This document shows, piece after piece, positions 1 through 6,898 of a DNA stretch of 11,999 nt (within the stretch, counting starts at the first letter, position 1; each line of letters starts with the position of its first letter). The stretch comes from Candidatus Bathyarchaeota archaeon. GTDB lineage: Archaea; Thermoproteota; Bathyarchaeia; RBG-16-48-13; JAGMEO01. Location of the stretch: NCBI GenBank assembly GCA_030602965.1, contig JAUVYS010000028.1:1-11999 (forward strand), written 5' to 3'. A program made the position numbers and the translations under genes. The notes below the pieces were generated by a model that was not told where the DNA came from, did no database searches, and saw only the letters and a list, made by a program, of their open reading frames with translations.

Positions 1-1227
1 TATGATCTTGGTAACCATTGTGGTTAATTCTGGCGCTGTCCTTGCAGGAAGCCTTCCAACATAAACCTCTGGAAACCAGTCAACATTATCCTCAACCTCA
101 CCATACTTCCCATTTCCATTCGAATCCCAGTTTCCAGTGAGGTCAGCGTAATAGTAATCACTTGGCGCATAGGGATCGTAACCCTCACCAACCGGGCTAT
201 ACATTAACCTGATAGGAACCTGGTTGACATCACCACCCAATAAAACCCATTCAATTCCCCATTGTTCATAACTGTCTATGAGGCAGTTTCTGATCTGTTC
301 AACCAGATCCTCTCCTTCATACTCGGAAGCAATCTCTTCAATTGTGAAGACTTTCGTTGGAATACCTTTCCCAGTTTTCCAGTCAACTAGAGGACTGATA
401 GCGCTAACAAAGTCTGAAGGTATTATGACAATGTACTTATACTCTTCTTGGCTGAACTGGCTAGAGAAACTGTACCTATTCAAAGACATTGGATTAATAA
501 CAAGACTTTGACAGAGACTCTCAAAAACATCAGAATATTTAACCGATGAGATGTTAGTGTTAGCAGTCTTCTTGAAAGACACAGACAATTTTATCTGGGA
601 ATGAATAATCACCTTTCCAAAGCTTGGAATATACTTAACTGGGAAAAGCCTCAAAACTAAGATTTTATACTCTCTCATTTGCGCTATTTCTACTACTTCA
701 AAAGTCTTTGAAGGCCACTCAGATGAAAGAGAATAAATCACAGCATCAGGTTTCGTTAAACCCTTTGATGAACCATCAGATGCAATTGCAGCTTCTTGAG
801 CAGGAAATATGAAGTAATCACCAGGAACAGTTTCTGATTCAACCCCAACAACTTCCACTGATACATTAGATACTGATGGTGGTAAAAGAATATGAACTGT
901 CTTAACTGGTAGTGTAGGTTCACCTGGCTTACTTAAATAAGCATCACAGCCCGCCAAGTTTATGACATAATAGCCTGATAATTTTGAGAGAGTGGGTTTC
1001 TGAACATTATAAGTCATCTTTAAGGTGATAGATGTTGAATTCTCTGATTCTGATACAGTGATGTCTTTTGTCTGAGAGATTTGTTTTGGTATTCTTTCGT
1101 ACTCGCTTATAGCGTCATTGATAAAGTCGTCTAGAGATAACACATCAATCTTTGAGGAATGCATGATTTGAGAGGAAAAAAGAGAAAGAATGAACAGGAT
1201 TACAAGGAACTTTTTAATCGTCTTCAC
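1..1227 (-). CDS. Secreted gingipain-like C25 family peptidase (N-terminal part, runs off the window)
   Basis: A continuous reading frame of 409 codons has no stop before the left edge. The start is GTG at 1227-1225: GAGGT (1237-1241) lies 9 bases upstream, and an in-frame TGA sits two codons before it, so translation cannot begin further out. Residues 1-20 are a signal peptide (KTIKK, then FLVILFILSLF). Around residues 97-120, GEPTLPVKTVHILLPPS resembles the C25 propeptide. Residues 264-400 look like the start of the catalytic fold: YIVIIPSDF, the WVLLGGD strand (327-333) and EVYVGRLPA (387-395), as in gingipains. DSNGNGKYGE (368-377) resembles an EF-hand-like calcium loop. The catalytic His-Cys dyad should follow and is outside the window, so activity cannot be judged. 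Expected location is the cell surface or medium, acting on proteins. Family assignment is by remembered motifs and is fairly secure. Confidence 0.85.
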   Translation of the reverse strand, partial: MKTIKKFLVILFILSLFSSQIMHSSKIDVLSLDDFINDAISEYERIPKQISQTKDITVSESENSTSITLKMTYNVQKPTLSKLSGYYVINLAGCDAYLSKPGEPTLPVKTVHILLPPSVSNVSVEVVGVESETVPGDYFIFPAQEAAIASDGSSKGLTKPDAVIYSLSSEWPSKTFEVVEIAQMREYKILVLRLFPVKYIPSFGKVIIHSQIKLSVSFKKTANTNISSVKYSDVFESLCQSLVINPMSLNRYSFSSQFSQEEYKYIVIIPSDFVSAISPLVDWKTGKGIPTKVFTIEEIASEYEGEDLVEQIRNCLIDSYEQWGIEWVLLGGDVNQVPIRLMYSPVGEGYDPYAPSDYYYADLTGNWDSNGNGKYGEVEDNVDWFPEVYVGRLPARTAPELTTMVTKII

Positions 1228-1234
1228 GCTTCAG

Positions 1235-1241
1235 TTACCTC
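1235..1241 (-). promoter_or_regulatory. Shine-Dalgarno site for the GTG-started C25 peptidase gene
   Basis: On the minus strand GAGGTAA precedes the GTG at 1227. It decides the start because there is no ATG until codon 22 and an in-frame stop lies just upstream. Confidence 0.7.
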
Positions 1242-1260
1242 GATTAGAAAGTCAATTTTT

Positions 1261-1308
1261 AACTATAAAATTACAAGACAATAAAATCTAAAGCTTACCA
1301 TATAAAAC
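1261..1308. promoter_or_regulatory. Divergent AT-rich promoter region between the peptidase and EamA transporter genes
   Basis: TATAAAAC (1301-1308) lies about 48 bases before the transporter ATG, placing a likely transcript start near 1327-1332. Read on the minus strand, the same element (TTTTATATGG, 1298-1307) or the boxes at 1281-1290 and 1261-1270 could serve the peptidase gene. The positions are inferred from archaeal TATA spacing, not from mapped transcripts. Confidence 0.4.
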
Positions 1309-1355
1309 TATTTTAACATTTTTGGATTACAAGAAGGAAACATTGTGAAGCTCTT

Positions 1356-2267
1356 ATGAAAAATGATAAGTCGCATTCCCAACTGGATAAAACATCCATT
1401 ATTACACTCAGTGCAGTTGCTATAGCTTGGGCCGGTTCCTTCATATTCATCAAAGTTGGCTTGTCAGAGATTCCCCCAATCACCCTGGCTTTTATGCGGT
1501 TCGCGATAGCTTTTCCAGTAATAGGAGTACTGACTCTTCTAACAGGAGCAAATAAGAGCACGCAACTTCAATTGAAAAAAGACTTTATTCCGTTCTCAAT
1601 TTTAGCTTTAACAGGCGTCACAATACTCTACATTTTTCAGTTCTACTCATTGAAATTTACGACAGCATTAACCGGATCTATTTTAATTAATACTACCGTG
1701 ATTTTCATGGCGATTCTTTCAGCAATTTTTTTAAAGGAGAAGCTGAGCGCCAGAAAAATGGCCGGCATCACAATAGCGTTCTTTGGCTTATTCATTGTAA
1801 TCTCAAACTTTACCTTTGATGTCTCCGCCATTAACGCTCAGGAGCTCCTGGGGGGTGTCTTGATGATTGTTGCAGCTATCTCTTGGGCGGTATATTCAAT
1901 TTATAGCAAGAAGATGCTTCAATTGTACTCACCTATGGTTACGACGACCATCGTATTTGGACTTGGAGCTCTTTATCTCTTGCCATTCACTCTATTAGAA
2001 TCGTCATTATCTGTAATAACGGAGATAACATGGCTTGGCTGGGCCAGCCTTCTTTACTTGTCATTGATTTGTTCAGTGTTTGCCTATGTTGCATGGAATA
2101 GAGCGTTGTCCCGTCTTGAGACTATTAAGGTAGGAATGTTCATCTATTTTATACCTGTAATTACATCGGTCCTCTCATACTTTTTATTAGGTGAAGAAAT
2201 TACATTAGCAACAACGATTGGAGGAGTTTTAGTCCTTATTGGAGTTTATTTAACGGAGACAGCTTAA
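1356..2267 (+). CDS. EamA/DMT family ten-helix membrane transporter
   Basis: This 303-residue membrane protein contains two EamA repeats, about residues 16-150 and 164-300, with roughly ten hydrophobic helices. Typical DMT signatures are visible: WAGSFIFIKVGL (25-36), LAFMRF (44-49), FLKEKLS (125-131) at the end of repeat 1, AYVAWNRAL (243-251), and FLLGEEITL (276-284) near the end of repeat 2. The length matches the family. Such proteins export or exchange small metabolites such as amino acids or nucleobases; nothing here tells the substrate. The ATG at 1356 has only a weak, distant AAGGAA (1335-1340) upstream, so initiation may use a short leader. It is divergent from the peptidase gene and followed by a structured intergenic stretch. 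Confidence 0.93.
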   Translation: MKNDKSHSQLDKTSIITLSAVAIAWAGSFIFIKVGLSEIPPITLAFMRFAIAFPVIGVLTLLTGANKSTQLQLKKDFIPFSILALTGVTILYIFQFYSLKFTTALTGSILINTTVIFMAILSAIFLKEKLSARKMAGITIAFFGLFIVISNFTFDVSAINAQELLGGVLMIVAAISWAVYSIYSKKMLQLYSPMVTTTIVFGLGALYLLPFTLLESSLSVITEITWLGWASLLYLSLICSVFAYVAWNRALSRLETIKVGMFIYFIPVITSVLSYFLLGEEITLATTIGGVLVLIGVYLTETA

Positions 2268-2287
2268 TCTTCATTCATAGGCTCAAA

Positions 2288-2333
2288 GGGGAGACTACGG
2301 TGTGAAATCACACGTAATTTGAATATTGTCCCC
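2288..2333 (+). repeat. Nested inverted repeat just after the EamA gene (possible RNA structure)
   Basis: GGGGA (2288-2292) can pair with TCCCC (2329-2333). Between them GTGTG (2300-2304) pairs with CACAC (2309-2313) around a four-base loop. This gives a closing stem around an inner hairpin, 20 bases after the transporter stop. No T-run follows, so it is not an obvious terminator. It may be a processing or stabilising 3' structure, or chance. Seen by eye, no folding energy calculated. Confidence 0.35.
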
Positions 2334-2356
2334 ACACCCATGATGGTCAAATAATA

Positions 2357-2395
2357 TTTATATATTACCTTATGGTAATTACTTTCTCGTAATTA
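2357..2395 (+). promoter_or_regulatory. TATA box and operator-like inverted repeat for the 47-residue protein gene
   Basis: A TATA-like TTATATAT (2358-2365) is followed at once by the perfect inverted repeat ATTACC-TTAT-GGTAAT (2364-2379). GTAATTA then occurs twice, at 2375-2381 and 2389-2395, 14 bases apart. The repeat lies between TATA box and predicted transcript start (about 2384-2388), where a bound protein would block transcription. The regulator is unknown. Confidence 0.55.
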
Positions 2396-2415
2396 TCATA
2401 TTTTAATGAAAATTC

Positions 2416-2424
2416 AAGGAGGTT
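2416..2424 (+). promoter_or_regulatory. Very strong Shine-Dalgarno sequence
   Basis: AAGGAGGTT ends 5 bases before the ATG at 2430. It is the strongest ribosome binding site in the window and is a main reason for calling the short downstream ORF a gene. Confidence 0.8.
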
Positions 2425-2429
2425 AAGAA

Positions 2430-2573
2430 ATGTACTGTACACCACATCACATGTCTCATAAAGTAAGATTCATGACAGTTGAAGAAGAAATCGAGATGCT
2501 TGACAAAGCAAAAGAAACTCTTGAAGACCAGTTGAAGAATGTAAACATTAGACTACAAAAACTGAAAGCATAA
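2430..2573 (+). CDS. 47-residue Cys/His N-terminus plus helical microprotein (DUF5320-like)
   Basis: The ORF is 47 codons plus TAA, with an ideal Shine-Dalgarno and its own TATA/operator. The N-terminus holds C3, H6, H7 and H10, which could bind a metal. Residues 16-47 (from TVEEEIEMLDKAKETL) form a charged amphipathic helix with heptad-like hydrophobics, a probable coiled coil. Many archaea encode such tiny proteins with a His/Cys/Gly-rich head and an 'EE..EMLE..KE.LE.EL' tail, often annotated DUF5320 or hypothetical; that family link is from memory and tentative. The promoter architecture suggests expression switched by a ligand- or metal-sensing repressor. Metal binding is inference. Likely cytoplasmic and oligomeric. 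Confidence 0.7.
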   Translation: MYCTPHHMSHKVRFMTVEEEIEMLDKAKETLEDQLKNVNIRLQKLKA

Positions 2574-2658
2574 TTATCTTTCTTAATATTTCAGAAGACA
2601 CCCAACCATTTTGTTTGAATTTCAACTACCTAATTAATTAAAGTCTGGAGGAAAACAA

Positions 2659-3180
2659 ATGGAAGGCAGCCAAGAAGCAAACTCTTCAGGCATAAATAAG
2701 AATCGTTTACGTCTCGATGAAGCTAAAGGGTTTGGAGAAGTATACGCGATAGTGAAAGAAACGGTAAAAAAAACCCTTGGACACCATCGCACTGGAATTA
2801 TGTTATTTCTCGATGATCTTCCATTTCATTTGGGGGCTTATCACCAAGCCGGCACCAACAACATCATTATGAATCGAGCTCTTCTACAAATTGTAGAGTC
2901 AGCAACAAAATCAAGACGAGTCAGCAATGCTTTCATATATAGCATACTTTTACACGAATATCTTCACGTAATAGGCTATCTGAGAGAGCCGAAGGTTCGG
3001 CCACTTGTGTATCGAGTCTCACAAGAGTCTTTCGGTAAAGATCACATCACAACCTACATGGCGAAGAAAGGGCCTTGGTCCATTTTGAAAGGTCTCCCCA
3101 TTGATCAAATAGAAGCTCCAAAACGAATCATAGAGATAGTTAAAGACTTTGAGAGAACTAACCAAAAATACATTGTTTGA
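2659..3180 (+). CDS. Putative HExxH zinc metallopeptidase, conserved archaeal type
   Basis: A 173-residue soluble protein with no signal peptide or membrane segment. H99-E-Y-L-H103, followed by VIG, is a zinc-binding HExxH motif on a predicted helix (AFIYSILLHEYLHVIGYL). FGKDH, with H129, is a plausible third ligand. Residues 40-76 (HHRTGIMLFLDDLP, then NNIIMNRALL) look like a beta-strand section preceding the active-site helix, as in small minimal metallopeptidases. The start is supported by GGAGG (2647-2651), 7 bases before the ATG. I recognise the general architecture but not a named family or substrate, so the peptidase role is inferred. It lies 85 bases after the microprotein and may be co-transcribed with it. 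It converges on the MFS gene. Confidence 0.75.
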   Translation: MEGSQEANSSGINKNRLRLDEAKGFGEVYAIVKETVKKTLGHHRTGIMLFLDDLPFHLGAYHQAGTNNIIMNRALLQIVESATKSRRVSNAFIYSILLHEYLHVIGYLREPKVRPLVYRVSQESFGKDHITTYMAKKGPWSILKGLPIDQIEAPKRIIEIVKDFERTNQKYIV

Positions 3181-3259
3181 CAGCTCATGGTTTAAAATTA
3201 AAGCTAAGAAATTGATGACAGTTTCCAAGTGTAACTTAATGTTTTAGAATGAATATATT

Positions 3260-3291
3260 CTTCACAATTGTGATTGATAGAGATTGTGAAG
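3260..3291. terminator. Hairpin between convergent genes, possible bidirectional terminator
   Basis: CTTCACAAT (3260-3268) and ATTGTGAAG (3283-3291) form a perfect 9-base inverted repeat around a 14-base loop. It sits between the stops of the metallopeptidase (3180) and the MFS gene (3351). T-rich sequence follows at 3330-3340. Archaeal termination depends mainly on T-tracts, so the role of the hairpin is uncertain. Confidence 0.35.
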
Positions 3292-3350
3292 CTCTGGATC
3301 CTTTTGTAGACCTAAACATGATGTGTTCTTTTCCAATTTAACAAAAATAA

Positions 3351-4538
3351 TTAAACAATAGCTTTTCGGTTCTGTTTCACCGTTGCTGTTAGAATGATCG
3401 CAGTGACCAAGATTAATCCCGCTGCCTGAAAAACAATTTGAACTGTATATGTGTTATACATAAAGACGAATAATATTGGTCCCAGGACTCCTCCTGCATC
3501 CATAAATGTTCGATTGAGACCAATCGAGATTCCACGATATTCTGGTTTCACAATTTCATACAGCCAGACAGTGAAAGTGGAAAGAACTAATCCGCCTCCA
3601 ACACCAGAGATAAACATCAATCCCATAATAGATTCGAACGATGTGACCATGGTTAGAAGATAAATGCAGACGCCACCTAGTCCAAGCCCAAACATTGCAT
3701 TCTTTTTATGTTTTATTCTCTGTGCTATGTTTCCTGATATAAACGTCCCAATTGTAAAACCAAAAGTTCTTGAACTCATGACGATACTGATTAAACCTAC
3801 GTCAAAATTCAATTGTTGACTGAGGTAGAGCTGTAAAACGGTGTTAAATATTCCCATCATTACTGACATTCGCAGTAAAGTTTGAACACAGATCTTGATG
3901 ACGTTCCAGTTCAAGAGGCTTTTTAGTGATTTTATTACATTTTGAGAGCTAGGATTAACGGGTTTTCCACCTGCATTTTTTATATCTCTAGATGTGTAAA
4001 TGACAACAAAGCTTAGCGCAATTAAAACGAAAGCCACGTAGAAGACGTTTTGGTATCCAATGTAGATTGATAGAAAAGCTCCTATCGGTGCTGCAAACAT
4101 ATTTCCTATGAATGTTATGCCACTGAAGATACCAAGGGCTTTCCCCCTTATTTCAGGATTCACCCGATCAAGTAAAAGAGCCGTGTTGTTTAAGAAAAAG
4201 AAAGCCGCTCCAAACCCCCACAATGATCTGCCAATTATTAGAAGATAGATCGATGTTGATGTAGCGCATATCAGCGATCCGACTGCAGATATTAACAAAC
4301 CGTAGATTAGTGGATTTCTTCTTCCAATCCTGTCTGATAAGATTCCGGATGGAATTTCTATGAAAATTCTTGAAAAGAACCACGCAGAAACTACGACACC
4401 GACGAGGATCTCGGTTGGATCTAACTGTAAAGCAAGAATTGGCATAAAGGCACGTGTAAGCCCTAGACTTGTTAAAAACATTAAACCTGCGAAGGCTTGC
4501 CTGTAGAACGATGGTGAATAAGCGTTTTTTGAAAACAT
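3351..4538 (-). CDS. Major facilitator superfamily transporter (drug/metabolite efflux type)
   Basis: A 395-residue integral membrane protein with about twelve hydrophobic helices, the normal MFS size. The loop between helices 2 and 3 carries the motif A signature GILSDRIGRR (65-74). A second, degenerate copy lies in the middle of the protein (SGNIAQRIKHKKN). The N-terminal half is rich in Gly and aromatic residues (RSLWGFGAAFFFLNNTALLL), as in DHA-type multidrug/H+ antiporters. The substrate cannot be read from sequence. The ATG at 4538 has no good Shine-Dalgarno. A long nested inverted repeat lies immediately upstream and may be a regulatory site. The gene stands alone on its strand, with 152 bases separating it from the small gene behind it. 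Confidence 0.92.
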   Translation of the reverse strand: MFSKNAYSPSFYRQAFAGLMFLTSLGLTRAFMPILALQLDPTEILVGVVVSAWFFSRIFIEIPSGILSDRIGRRNPLIYGLLISAVGSLICATSTSIYLLIIGRSLWGFGAAFFFLNNTALLLDRVNPEIRGKALGIFSGITFIGNMFAAPIGAFLSIYIGYQNVFYVAFVLIALSFVVIYTSRDIKNAGGKPVNPSSQNVIKSLKSLLNWNVIKICVQTLLRMSVMMGIFNTVLQLYLSQQLNFDVGLISIVMSSRTFGFTIGTFISGNIAQRIKHKKNAMFGLGLGGVCIYLLTMVTSFESIMGLMFISGVGGGLVLSTFTVWLYEIVKPEYRGISIGLNRTFMDAGGVLGPILFVFMYNTYTVQIVFQAAGLILVTAIILTATVKQNRKAIV

Positions 4539-4557
4539 TGTTATTTCGCGATCTAGT

Positions 4558-4611
4558 TGTGATACTGGTGAATAAATGCTGTAATGTTATAATTCACCTA
4601 TATTAATCACA
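4558..4611. promoter_or_regulatory. Nested inverted repeat upstream of the MFS gene, candidate operator
   Basis: TGTGAT (4558-4563) matches ATCACA (4606-4611), and inside it GGTGAAT (4567-4573) matches ATTCACC (4592-4598). Thirteen base pairs of symmetry share one centre. On the MFS coding strand the TATA-like TTAATATAGG and AATTATAAC fall within the dyad, so a bound dimer would cover the promoter. This resembles the arrangement of local repressors of efflux genes. No matching regulator gene is adjacent. Confidence 0.45.
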
Positions 4612-4690
4612 CCCTCGATTGTTTACGTAGTCTGTTTAAATAGAATCAATTCCTAGAAATATTGTGCATCGCGTGCGCTATCAACTTGAA

Positions 4691-4975
4691 TTATAAAAGT
4701 GGTTTAGGCAGGAGTTTTGGTTTCTCTTTGGGTCTATGTACTCCCCTCTTGTAGTGATAACTTTTGAATGCTTCATCTATCGCATTCACAGTTAAAACAG
4801 AGATACCACCTAATTGCGCTATGTTTTCAGCGATTGTTTTACGGATTTCTGGGGTGCCAGTGTATCTGTCTATTTGTCCGCAAATTACACATTTTACTTC
4901 AAGCTGAGCACTGTCAATTAAAAACCTGTCATCCCACGCTGCATCACGAGGTCTAATTAAAACATAGTCTTTCAT
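4691..4975 (-). CDS. Small hypothetical protein with one CxxC
   Basis: I do not recognise this 94-residue protein. It is soluble, with no signal or membrane segment. C29-V-I-C32 is a single CxxC that could bind metal as half of a site in a dimer. A helical part follows (RKTIAENIAQLGGISVLTVNAIDEAFKSY, residues 45-73). The basic, proline-rich tail (KPKLLPKPLL) is probably flexible. GGAGGATC (4986-4993 on the minus strand) lies upstream of the ATG and supports the start, although the 10-12 base spacing is slightly long. It is divergent from the flavin reductase gene with 93 bases between starts, so shared regulation is possible but unproven. Confidence 0.6.
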   Translation of the reverse strand: MKDYVLIRPRDAAWDDRFLIDSAQLEVKCVICGQIDRYTGTPEIRKTIAENIAQLGGISVLTVNAIDEAFKSYHYKRGVHRPKEKPKLLPKPLL

Positions 4976-5068
4976 GTTTTATTCAGATCCTCCAGGGAAT
5001 TACTTGTACATTGCCAATATTTGAACACTCTCACTAATTGGTTTTTAGATGCGTTTAGTAACTGTTAA

Positions 5069-5647
5069 ATGATGTCAAGAAAATCTATTCTTATGAAAGT
5101 AAAGAAACGCCCTTGGGCTGCGTTGTTCCCGTGTCCTGTTGTTCTTGTTACCTGTATTGATTCAAATGGAAAACCTAATATTATTACTTTAGCTTGGGTA
5201 GGAGTCGCCTGTTCAGATCCGCCTATGATAAGTTTAGGTATTCGCCCTCAAAGACACTCTTTTAAGCTTATCAACGATTCTAAAGAGTTCGTGGTAAATA
5301 TTCCAACCAAGGAGATATTAAAGGAGTCAGATTTCTGCGGAGTAGTTTCAGGCAGTGACACAGACAAGTTCGCTAGCACAAAACTCACTGCTGAACCAGC
5401 AGAAAAAGTTAAACCTCCACTTATTCAAGAGTGCCCAGTAAATATTGAGTGTGTTTTGAAAAAGAAGATTCCTTTAGGTGTTCATCACTTGTTTATAGGT
5501 GAGATTGTTAGTGTTCATGTAGATCAAGATATTTTAAATGAGAATGGAAGAATCGATTTTACAAAAATATCTCCTTTCGTTTATAATCAGGGTGAATACT
5601 GGAGCCTTGACAAGAAAATAGGTGCACATGGATTTTCAAAACAATAA
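5069..5647 (+). CDS. Flavin reductase-like FMN-binding domain protein
   Basis: A 192-residue protein of the flavin reductase-like split-barrel family (DIM6/NTAB type). Recognisable parts are the first strand pair PCPVVLVTCIDSNGKPNIIT, the LAWVGVACSDPPMISLGI block (41-58) that contacts FMN, RHSFKLI (62-68), FVVNIP (74-79), VSGSDTDKF (93-101) and a late HHLFIGEIVSV strand. Family members bind FMN and either reduce it with NAD(P)H or act as flavoprotein oxidoreductases; which applies is not visible. Length is typical. The start is uncertain: ATG at 5069, 5072 and 5093 are possible, none with a clear Shine-Dalgarno. The domain begins after all three. Cytoplasmic. Confidence 0.88.
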   Translation: MMSRKSILMKVKKRPWAALFPCPVVLVTCIDSNGKPNIITLAWVGVACSDPPMISLGIRPQRHSFKLINDSKEFVVNIPTKEILKESDFCGVVSGSDTDKFASTKLTAEPAEKVKPPLIQECPVNIECVLKKKIPLGVHHLFIGEIVSVHVDQDILNENGRIDFTKISPFVYNQGEYWSLDKKIGAHGFSKQ

Positions 5648-5670
5648 GCCAAACCAATACTTCAATCGAT

Positions 5671-5690
5671 TTGAAAACAAAATTTTTCAA
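5671..5690 (+). repeat. AT-rich hairpin after the flavin reductase gene
   Basis: TTGAAAA (5671-5677) and TTTTCAA (5684-5690) form a 7-base inverted repeat with a six-base loop, 24 bases after the stop. It might mark the transcript end, but AT-rich repeats of this size are common by chance. Confidence 0.25.
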
Positions 5691-5752
5691 TACTGAGTTA
5701 AAATGTTAAAACGCCCTCATGATATTGGCTACATGAAAAGTGTAAAAATGAA

Positions 5753-6871
5753 ATGAAAATCCGATGCATCCCCTATAAGACAAAGAAAATCGTAAATATT
5801 CACAAGCATGTCGATGGATGGTTCTGGGAAAAATATTCTGCTCATCCCTACATTGGCTGTCAATATGGTTGTGAATATTGTTACTGGCGAGATGAAAAAT
5901 ATAACATGTTAGCCAGGGAGAAGGATGCCCGAGATCTTGAAGATCCATTCTCTCAGTATATTAAGATCAAAGTTAATGCACCTGAACTTCTAAGAAAAGA
6001 ATTGAGTAGACTCCCAAAAGAAATCATATACACTGGAGATTACCAACCTGTAGAAGCAAAGTTCAATCTCTCGAGAGAGATGTTAAAGGTTTGTTTAGAC
6101 TTAGGGTTTCCAGTGTTGATCAACGAGAAATCCCCCTTTGTTCTAAAAGATCTTGATTTGATAAAAGACATATCTGAAAAGTCATGGGCATGTGTTCTCT
6201 GGAGTATTTCAAATCACACATCTGAAGGCTACTCAGACATATTTGAGCCAAATCTACCCTCCATCGAAAGCAGGTTCAAAACCATGAAAAAAATTGCTGA
6301 AGCAGGAGTTCTCACAGGCACAGCATTTATGCCCATTCTTCCGTTCATTACGGACAGTGACGACAATCTGGAAGCGATAGTGAAGAAGACAGCTGAATTT
6401 GGAGGAAGATTTGTACTAGCTGGAAGTCTAACAATGAGTGGCGCCCAAGCTACACGTTACATGCAAATCATAACTAGACATTGCCCTGAAGTTGCCAAAA
6501 AATACCGGGCGCTTTATAACAGGGGCTACATCCCAAAATGCGAGTACACAGGAGGAATAGGTGAGAAAGTCAAAAAACTTTGTGAAAAACAGGGTATATC
6601 TGATAGAATGCCAAGATACATCCCTCCTGGGAAAACTGCAGTGAACAAGAAGGTTGCTGAAAGACTATTGAATGAAACGTATTACATGGAGCTTCGATGC
6701 GAAAATAAATACAGAATTTTGGCTTACAGGAAAGCATCATGGGGTGTAGATGAAATTGATAAAGACATAAAGCAGCTTTACTACGAAAAAGGATTGGAAG
6801 GATTAAAAACAATTCCTGGAGTAGGGAGTAAACTTTCATTAAGAATTGAAGAAGAATTACTAAGATTATGA
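5753..6871 (+). CDS. SplB-like radical SAM protein with C-terminal helix-hairpin-helix
   Basis: A 372-residue protein. C36-x3-C40-x2-C43 (GCQYGCEYCYW) is the radical SAM iron-sulfur motif, so it should cleave S-adenosylmethionine to a 5'-deoxyadenosyl radical. The aromatic YCYW context and downstream IIYTGDYQPVEAKF, VLINEKS and WSISNH segments resemble the SplB/COG1533 group, named after spore photoproduct lyase. Archaeal members have no assigned reaction. The last 26 residues (347-372) contain KTIPGVGSKLS, a helix-hairpin-helix motif of the kind that grips DNA backbones, which suggests a nucleic-acid substrate. The start is the only in-frame ATG after a TGA at 5720. It overlaps the stop of a seven-codon mini-ORF (5733-5756) in an ATGA arrangement. 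It converges on the phosphatase gene. Confidence 0.85.
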   Translation: MKIRCIPYKTKKIVNIHKHVDGWFWEKYSAHPYIGCQYGCEYCYWRDEKYNMLAREKDARDLEDPFSQYIKIKVNAPELLRKELSRLPKEIIYTGDYQPVEAKFNLSREMLKVCLDLGFPVLINEKSPFVLKDLDLIKDISEKSWACVLWSISNHTSEGYSDIFEPNLPSIESRFKTMKKIAEAGVLTGTAFMPILPFITDSDDNLEAIVKKTAEFGGRFVLAGSLTMSGAQATRYMQIITRHCPEVAKKYRALYNRGYIPKCEYTGGIGEKVKKLCEKQGISDRMPRYIPPGKTAVNKKVAERLLNETYYMELRCENKYRILAYRKASWGVDEIDKDIKQLYYEKGLEGLKTIPGVGSKLSLRIEEELLRL

Positions 6872-6898
6872 TTATCTTTTTGCGTTGACTTGAAATGA

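Noticed and set aside
278..511. 77-codon plus-strand ORF
   Set aside because: Antisense to the C25 peptidase frame, which has signal peptide, Shine-Dalgarno and family motifs; the ORF has no ribosome site or recognisable sequence.
3263..3272. Palindrome CACAATTGTG as a regulator site
   Set aside because: It lies between two convergent genes, with no promoter nearby, and is part of the longer 3260-3291 hairpin.
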